Shown piece after piece: positions 61,150 to 64,000 of a stretch of DNA of 64,000 nucleotides (its first letter is position 1; each line of letters opens with the position of its first letter). A model generated the notes under the pieces. That model had not been told where the DNA came from. It did not search any database and saw only the letters and a program-made list of their open reading frames with translations. This DNA comes from Seohaeicola saemankumensis. GTDB taxonomy: Bacteria > Pseudomonadota > Alphaproteobacteria > Rhodobacterales > Rhodobacteraceae. Both the position numbers and the translations under genes were made by a program. Location: assembly GCF_021021435.1 (NCBI RefSeq), contig NZ_JAINWI010000010.1, positions 1 to 64,000 on the forward strand. The letters run 5' to 3'.

Positions 61150-63327
61150 ATGCACCTGCCCCTTCCCCTGACCCGTGATCTTGTCTTGATCGGCGGCGGC
61201 CACACGCATGCACTGGTGTTGCGGAGATGGGCCATGGCGCCTTTGGCAGGTGCGCGCGTCACCGTGATCAACCCTGCGCCCACTGCCCCCTATACTGGCA
61301 TGTTGCCCGGCCATATCGCAGGCCATTACAGCCGCGAGGATCTGGATATAGACCTTGTCCGCCTTGCCCGTTCCGCAGGCGCGCGGCTGATCCTTGACCG
61401 CGTTGTAGGGCTGGATGCGGTCGGCCGCGTTCTGAATCTGCAAACGGGGCGGGTTCTGGACTATGATGTCGCCTCGCTCGATATCGGGATAACGGCGGAA
61501 ATGCCCGCGATTACGGGCTTTTCCGATCATGCCGTTGGAGCCAAGCCACTGGACGTCTATGCCAGCAAATGGCGCGGCTTTCTGGCCGATGTCGCGGCCG
61601 GCCGCAGCCAGCCGCGCGTCGCCGTGATCGGAGCCGGTGTTGCTGGTGTCGAACTGGCGATGGCCATGGCGCATGGCATCACGCGTCTGGGCCTGACGCC
61701 CGAGGTCCATCTGGTCGAGGCCGCAGGTGATCTGACAGGCACAGGGCCCGCGACGCGCAAGCGCTTGTTGCGGGCGCTGGTGGCAAATGGCGTGACATTG
61801 CAGGCCGACGCACGGGTGCAACAGATTACGGCGCAGGGTATTGCCATGCAGGATGGGCGATTCATCGACGCCGACCTGGTCGTCGGGGCCGCGGGTGCCT
61901 TTCCGCAGGGCTGGCTTGCCAAGACCAGTTTGCAGCTGACAGATGGTTTCGTGACCGTAGATGCCGACTTGCGTGTCGCGGGCCATGACTCGCTGTTCGC
62001 CACAGGCGATTGCGCCCATATGGCCCATGCCCCGCGTCCCAAGGCGGGTGTGTTCGCCGTGCGGGCCGCGCCTGTCCTTTATGACAACCTGCGCGCGGTG
62101 CTGACAGGCCAGCCGACACGGCCGTTCCGGCCACAGCGCGACTATCTCAAGCTGATCTCGCTGGGCGCGAAATCCGCCGTGGCCGAGAAATTCGGCCTCG
62201 CCTTTTCCGGTCGCTGGCTGTGGCAATGGAAGGATCGTATCGACCAAAGCTTTATGGATCAGTTCCGCACCCTGCCCGTGATGGCCGGTCCGACCCTGCC
62301 GCAAACCCGCGCGCTGGGGGTCGAGGCGTTGGGGGCTGTGGATCAGCCGCTCTGCGGTGGATGTGGCTCGAAACTGGGGGCCGAGGCGTTGTATTCCGTG
62401 CTGCACCGCCTGCCCGCGCCGCAGCGCCCCGATATCCTCAGCAAGCCCGGCGACGATGCGGCGATCCTTGCCATGGGCGGGGCGAGTCAGGTGATCACGA
62501 CAGACCATCTGCGGGCATTTACCAGCGATCCGGTCCTGATGGCGCGGATCACGGCGATCCATGCCTTGGGCGATATCTGGGCGATGGGTGCCGCGCCACA
62601 GGTCGCTACCGCAACGGTAATCCTGCCGCCGATGTCCCCTGACTTGCAGACCCGTATGATGGACGAGGTGATGCAAGCCGCAAGTGCCGTGTTCCGCGCA
62701 ACAGGGGCCGAGATTGTGGGCGGGCATTCGACAACTGGGGCGGAACTGACACTTGGCTTTACGGTGACGGGCCTCTGCGAGGGGCCGCCGATCACCCATG
62801 CAGGCGCGAAAGCGGGCGATGCGCTGATCCTGACACGGCCCATCGGGTCGGGCACCCTGCTGGCCGCCGAGATGCAGATGCGCGCGGACGGGCGGCATAT
62901 CGCGGCTCTTCTGGCGCGGATGGCGATGCCGCAGGGCGATGCGGCGCAGGTTCTGCGCGATGCCCATGCCATGACCGATGTGACGGGTTTCGGACTTGCG
63001 GGGCATCTGCTGGCGATCTGCCGCGCCTCGGGATTGGGGGCGTATGTGCGGCTGGCGGATATTCCCGTCTATGACGGGGCAGAAGACCTTGCCGCAGCGG
63101 GAATCCGTTCGACCGCCTATGCCGCCAATAGCGCTGCCGCGCCGGTGACTGGGGCCAGCGGCGCAAGGGGCGCCTTGCTGCACGATCCGCAAACGGCAGG
63201 CGGGTTGCTGGCAGCCGTCGATCCCGATCAGGCCGACAGCATTGTTGCGGCCTTGCGCGCCCTTGGGCATGAAGCCGCGCTGATCGGCAGCATGACCGCA
63301 GAGGCCCCTGCAATCCGGTGCAAGTGA
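61150..63327 (+). CDS. selD: FAD-oxidoreductase/selenide, water dikinase fusion
   Basis: The C-terminal half (about 385-725) is SelD, which makes selenophosphate from selenide and ATP. It has LCGGCGSKLGAEAL with Cys402 and Cys405 in the active-site loop, PGDDAAILAMGGASQ, and AIHALGDIWAMGAAPQVATA. The N-terminal half (1-365) is an NADH-dehydrogenase-like FAD domain: LVLIGGGHTHALVLRRWA, VAVIGAGVAGVELAMAMA and FATGDCAHMA. Fusions of a pyridine-nucleotide oxidoreductase to SelD are known in several bacteria and may reduce selenium on the enzyme. AAAGG 7 bases upstream supports the ATG. It converges with mnmH, ending 3 bases away. A Cys, not selenocysteine, is used; the TGA at the end is a real stop. 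Confidence 0.93.
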   Translation: MHLPLPLTRDLVLIGGGHTHALVLRRWAMAPLAGARVTVINPAPTAPYTGMLPGHIAGHYSREDLDIDLVRLARSAGARLILDRVVGLDAVGRVLNLQTGRVLDYDVASLDIGITAEMPAITGFSDHAVGAKPLDVYASKWRGFLADVAAGRSQPRVAVIGAGVAGVELAMAMAHGITRLGLTPEVHLVEAAGDLTGTGPATRKRLLRALVANGVTLQADARVQQITAQGIAMQDGRFIDADLVVGAAGAFPQGWLAKTSLQLTDGFVTVDADLRVAGHDSLFATGDCAHMAHAPRPKAGVFAVRAAPVLYDNLRAVLTGQPTRPFRPQRDYLKLISLGAKSAVAEKFGLAFSGRWLWQWKDRIDQSFMDQFRTLPVMAGPTLPQTRALGVEALGAVDQPLCGGCGSKLGAEALYSVLHRLPAPQRPDILSKPGDDAAILAMGGASQVITTDHLRAFTSDPVLMARITAIHALGDIWAMGAAPQVATATVILPPMSPDLQTRMMDEVMQAASAVFRATGAEIVGGHSTTGAELTLGFTVTGLCEGPPITHAGAKAGDALILTRPIGSGTLLAAEMQMRADGRHIAALLARMAMPQGDAAQVLRDAHAMTDVTGFGLAGHLLAICRASGLGAYVRLADIPVYDGAEDLAAAGIRSTAYAANSAAAPVTGASGARGALLHDPQTAGGLLAAVDPDQADSIVAALRALGHEAALIGSMTAEAPAIRCK

Positions 63328-63330
63328 TTC

Positions 63331-64000
63331 TCACAAACCGGTGATGGCCAGAATTTCATCGGCAGCTTTGTCCAGATCATCCTCCGCCAGACCGGACAGC
63401 GAGATATGCGCCAGCGGCGCGCGCCCTCTTGCCTGCGCCTTGACGTAGCGCGGGTCGTAATGCCGTGCGACCAGATCTTCTGCCAATGCCTCGAACGCAC
63501 CCTCTTGCGCCATAGCTTGCCAGATCTCGATCCGTTCCGCCCCGTGATAGACCTTGAGCGGGGCCAGCCGCGCGCACAGCAGGTCCACATCGGCCAGCAG
63601 ATCGGCATAGGCCCGCGTCAGGTAGCGCGCACGCGCCGCCAGCGGAGCGTCGATCCGCACGTGATCGGCGGCCATCATGGCCTGCCACAGGCTGGGTGGC
63701 AGGATCATGCGCCCGATCTTGTTGCTTTCCGCCTCGACAAACACCGGACGGGCCGGATCAAGGCGGGCCAAGGCCATGGCGACCCGACTTTCAAAACCTT
63801 TCTGCGAGGGCTGCCCACCTGCAACCCCGCCCAGAAGCGAGCCGCGATGCGCGGCCATGCCTTCCAGATCCACCACCTGCGCCCCTGCCTTCGCAAGACG
63901 GACCAGCAGCCGCGTCTTGCCGGTTCCCGTGCCGCCGTCAATCAGGATCAGGCGATGCGCCAGAGGCTGATCATAAAGCGCCTGCACCACCAGCCTGCGA
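63331..64000 (-). CDS. mnmH: tRNA 2-selenouridine synthase, 3' part (runs off the window)
   Basis: This is the C-terminal P-loop half of MnmH/SelU, which converts 2-thiouridine at U34 of Lys, Glu and Gln tRNAs to 2-selenouridine with selenophosphate. Visible parts are LILIDGGTGTGKTRLLVRLA (P-loop), VVDLEGMAAHRGSLLGG, QKGFESRVAMALARLDP, FVEAESNKIGRM and the C-terminal region to GLAEDDLDKAADEILAITGL. The rhodanese domain with its catalytic Cys lies beyond position 64000; the frame stays open to the edge (RLVVQALYDQPLAHR), so the 5' end is missing only because of the window. It faces selD, which supplies its substrate. Confidence 0.93.
   Translation of the reverse strand, partial: RRLVVQALYDQPLAHRLILIDGGTGTGKTRLLVRLAKAGAQVVDLEGMAAHRGSLLGGVAGGQPSQKGFESRVAMALARLDPARPVFVEAESNKIGRMILPPSLWQAMMAADHVRIDAPLAARARYLTRAYADLLADVDLLCARLAPLKVYHGAERIEIWQAMAQEGAFEALAEDLVARHYDPRYVKAQARGRAPLAHISLSGLAEDDLDKAADEILAITGL

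Noticed and set aside
1-64000. CRISPR array, integrase or complete insertion sequence
   Set aside because: No regularly spaced repeats, no transposase or integrase motif and no terminal inverted repeats flanking a transposase-like frame were seen.

Overview
The window looks like a chromosomal segment of an alphaproteobacterium of the order Rhodobacterales (Roseobacter/Rhodobacter type). Supporting signs are the hisS-hisZ-hisG overlap operon, a class II (B12) ribonucleotide reductase, a DUF1489 gene, an xdhABC operon joined to a BMP-type purine/nucleoside ABC transporter, an FAD-SelD fusion facing mnmH, a dimethylglycine/sarcosine-dehydrogenase-type FAD-GcvT enzyme, and generally high G+C. This is family recognition by eye; no search was run.

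Region 1 (about 1-15,300) is accessory and partly decayed. It starts with a P-type ATPase broken by an amber codon, then an apparently intact class I PHA synthase (phaC). Next comes a macrolide-exporter-like ABC operon whose ATPase has an amber codon inside the ABC signature and whose permease is split by a one-base frameshift; the adaptor gene is intact. Then follow a phasin cut by an ochre codon and fused to an antisense scrap of a cyclopropane-fatty-acid synthase gene, a large three-barrel outer-membrane protein, two secreted low-complexity proteins (one Gly/Ala-rich, one His/Asp/Glu-rich), an alpha/beta-hydrolase remnant, two unknown small genes, and a fragment resembling the pRiA4b ORF-3 family. 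Long stretches here hold no gene I can support.

Region 2 (15,391-48,900) is dense and core-like: nrdJ, DUF1489, a SulP transporter, hisS-hisZ-hisG, an enoyl-CoA hydratase homologue, slyX and dnaE. Then comes a tightly overlapped purine operon, xdhA-xdhB-xdhC followed by ABC ATPase, two permeases and a BMP binding protein, closed by a clear rho-independent terminator. After it lie psd-pssA for phosphatidylethanolamine synthesis, an aldo/keto reductase, an FAD oxidoreductase and a DUF938 methyltransferase in a coupled run, an AhpD-like protein behind a strong hairpin, a small membrane protein, the dimethylglycine-dehydrogenase-like enzyme, gamma-glutamyltransferase, a D-2-hydroxyacid dehydrogenase and an SH3-domain exported protein.

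Region 3 (49,078-54,300) starts at tRNA-Gln(UUG) and an AT-richer gap. It holds an ATP-grasp ligase-like protein and a 667-residue protein of unknown family with a Cys/His/Asn arrangement like papain or transglutaminase folds, followed by an M23 peptidase. The ligase plus putative Cys-enzyme pair is my best candidate for an undescribed system.

Region 4 (54,386-64,000) holds a polyamine module (LysR regulator, PotD, PotA, PotB, PotC and an aminobutyraldehyde-dehydrogenase-like enzyme, all on the minus strand). It is followed by selD converging on mnmH, which runs off the right edge. SelD and MnmH would together make 2-selenouridine in tRNA; tRNA-Gln(UUG) in this window is one of the known MnmH substrate species.
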